NCBI GenBank assembly: GCA_934621705.1
Contig: CAKTUP010000108.1
Coordinates: 1 to 6,761, forward strand
Reading direction: 5' to 3'
DNA: 6,761 nucleotides
From: an uncultured Petrimonas sp.
GTDB lineage: Bacteria; Bacteroidota; Bacteroidia; Bacteroidales; Dysgonomonadaceae
Made by a program: the position numbers and the translations under genes. Positions 6,198-6,761 of the stretch are shown in pieces. Within the stretch, counting starts at the first letter, position 1; the number at the start of each line of letters is the position of its first letter. The notes under the pieces are model-generated. The model did not search any database. It was not told the DNA's origin and worked only from the letters and a program-made list of their open reading frames with translations.

Positions 6198-6225
6198 TGT
6201 TTAATTTTTTTATTAACGTTTTCTT

Positions 6226-6492
6226 ATGAATAAATCAGAACTAGTTAGTGCTATTGCTGAAAAATCGGGCCTCAGCAAAGTTGATGCAAAAAAAGCATTG
6301 GACGCCACCCTTGATGCAATTTCAGGTGAAGTGAAAAAAGGCGGTAAAGTTGTATTGGTAGGATTTGGAACTTTCTCGTTAACGCAAAGAAGTGCCAGAA
6401 AAGGTATCAATCCGCGTACGAAAAAAGCAATCAACATCCCGGCTAAAAAAGCTGCTAAATTTAAACCGGGTGCCACATTGTCGAACCTGTAA
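6226..6492 (+). CDS. hup: HU-family nucleoid DNA-binding protein
   Basis: HU is a small dimeric protein that bends and compacts DNA without strong sequence specificity. The 88-residue product matches family length (about 90). Seen directly: the N-terminal dimerisation helices MNKSELVSAIAEKSGLS and DAKKALDATLDAI, the beta segment VVLVGFGTFSL, and the signature arm SARKGINPRTKKAINIPA, with the conserved Pro of the INIPA/NPRT arm tip, ending FKPGATLSNL. It is highly basic and lysine-rich. Codons favour A/T-rich lysine and alanine forms typical of an abundant protein. The start is the only ATG before the domain, with an A/T-rich leader and no clear Shine-Dalgarno site. It is divergent from the rhomboid block, has its own promoter, and is followed by a strong terminator. 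HU versus a close paralogue (HU-like/IHF-like) cannot be split, but IHF is less likely. Confidence 0.96.
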   Translation: MNKSELVSAIAEKSGLSKVDAKKALDATLDAISGEVKKGGKVVLVGFGTFSLTQRSARKGINPRTKKAINIPAKKAAKFKPGATLSNL

Positions 6493-6511
6493 TTATTTAG
6501 CTTACGGATTT

Positions 6512-6549
6512 AAATAAGGAGCAAAGCGAAAAAACTTTGCTCCTTATTT
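6512..6549 (+). terminator. Strong intrinsic terminator of hup
   Basis: A perfect 15-base stem (AAATAAGGAGCAAAG pairing with CTTTGCTCCTTATTT) closes an 8-base loop CGAAAAAA, beginning 20 bases after the hup TAA. The 3' arm and following bases are T-rich. The stem is symmetric enough to act on both strands, but only the plus-strand gene ends here. Confidence 0.88.
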
Positions 6550-6605
6550 GTTTATAGTTGATAAACTAAATTGCGCATTTTGCTTTCGCGTAAAAAAATA
6601 TTCCG

Positions 6606-6613
6606 TAAATTTG
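6606..6613 (+). promoter_or_regulatory. -7 promoter element of tRNA-Lys
   Basis: TAAATTTG is an exact TAnnTTTG match, 12 bases before the mature tRNA start, so the 5' leader of the precursor would be only a few bases. A TTTTG at 6578-6582 lies 23 bases upstream, slightly wider than the usual 19-21 spacing for the -33 box. Confidence 0.5.
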
Positions 6614-6625
6614 CACTCCGAAAAA

Positions 6626-6698
6626 GACTCCGTAGCTCAGTTGGTAGAGCAAATGACTCTTAATCATTGGGTCGAGGGTTCGAGTCCCTCCGGGGTCA
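6626..6698 (+). tRNA. tRNA-Lys (anticodon CTT)
   Basis: The 73-base sequence folds as a canonical cloverleaf. The acceptor stem is GACTCCG with CGGGGTC (one T:G wobble), the D stem GCTC/GAGC with loop AGTTGGTA, the anticodon stem AATGA/TCATT around CTCTTAA (anticodon CTT, reading AAG), the variable loop GGGTC, and the T arm GAGGG/CCCTC with TTCGAGT. The discriminator base is A at 6698. No CCA is encoded (the next bases are CA then ATTG), so CCA must be added by nucleotidyltransferase after RNase Z cleavage. Confidence 0.97.
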
Positions 6699-6722
6699 CA
6701 ATTGAACAATGCAAAACAAAGT

Positions 6723-6761
6723 AAACTCCTAATTATCAGTCGATATTAGGAGTTTCGTTTT
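6723..6761 (+). terminator. Intrinsic terminator after tRNA-Lys, at the window edge
   Basis: A perfect 11-base stem, AAACTCCTAAT with ATTAGGAGTTT, encloses an 11-base loop (6734-6744) and is followed by CGTTTT, which the window cuts. It starts 24 bases after the tRNA, consistent with a single-tRNA transcript. A leader attenuator for a gene beyond the edge is less likely. Confidence 0.8.

Noticed and set aside
6626..6698. tRNA as a possible amber suppressor for the rnz TAG
   Set aside because: The anticodon is CTT, which reads AAG; reading TAG would need CTA.
1..6761. Search by eye for insertion sequences, attachment sites, CRISPR repeats or phage genes
   Set aside because: No transposase, integrase, long terminal repeats or regularly spaced repeats are present; no direct repeat of the tRNA 3' end is seen in the window.

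Overview
The window looks like chromosomal DNA of a Bacteroidales-type Bacteroidota. Five intergenic sites match TAnnTTTG, the -7 promoter element of that phylum. Shine-Dalgarno sequences are weak or absent, one small secreted protein resembles a type IX secretion C-terminal domain, and the tRNA has no encoded CCA. The genus cannot be resolved from this sequence. There is no mobile element, CRISPR array or phage gene, and no gene-free stretch longer than about 210 bases.

Layout, left to right: (1) the 5' 275 codons of asd (aspartate-semialdehyde dehydrogenase), minus strand, running off the left edge; (2) a 106-residue secreted protein that is mostly a type IX-sorting-like beta domain, minus strand; (3) a tightly packed minus-strand block from about 6019 down to 1375, in transcription order rhomboid protease 1, rhomboid protease 2, a membrane-anchored endonuclease/exonuclease/phosphatase (EEP) protein, queD, queE and rnz; (4) on the plus strand, a divergent HU-family DNA-binding protein gene with its own promoter and a strong terminator; (5) tRNA-Lys(CTT) with a promoter and a terminator that ends at the window edge.

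In the six-gene block, three junctions overlap by 17-20 bases and one has a single-base gap, so co-transcription and translational coupling are likely. QueD and QueE are consecutive enzymes of 7-deazaguanine (queuosine precursor) synthesis. RNase Z matures tRNA 3' ends, so the distal half of the block is about tRNA and the proximal half about membrane proteolysis.

The most notable observation is in rnz. The frame is open for 304 codons and reads as RNase Z from end to end, but codon 254 is TAG where the family usually has glutamine (CAG). The amber codon separates six of the seven metal-binding or catalytic residues from the last one (His271 in GHFSSRY). The downstream 50 codons are intact and end in TGA. 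The eight natural stops seen here are five TAA and three TGA, with no TAG, and no other gene has an internal TAG. A single CAG-to-TAG change, a base-call error, or programmed readthrough are the options. Because the local tRNA lacks CCA, and so should need RNase Z, real loss of function would be surprising.
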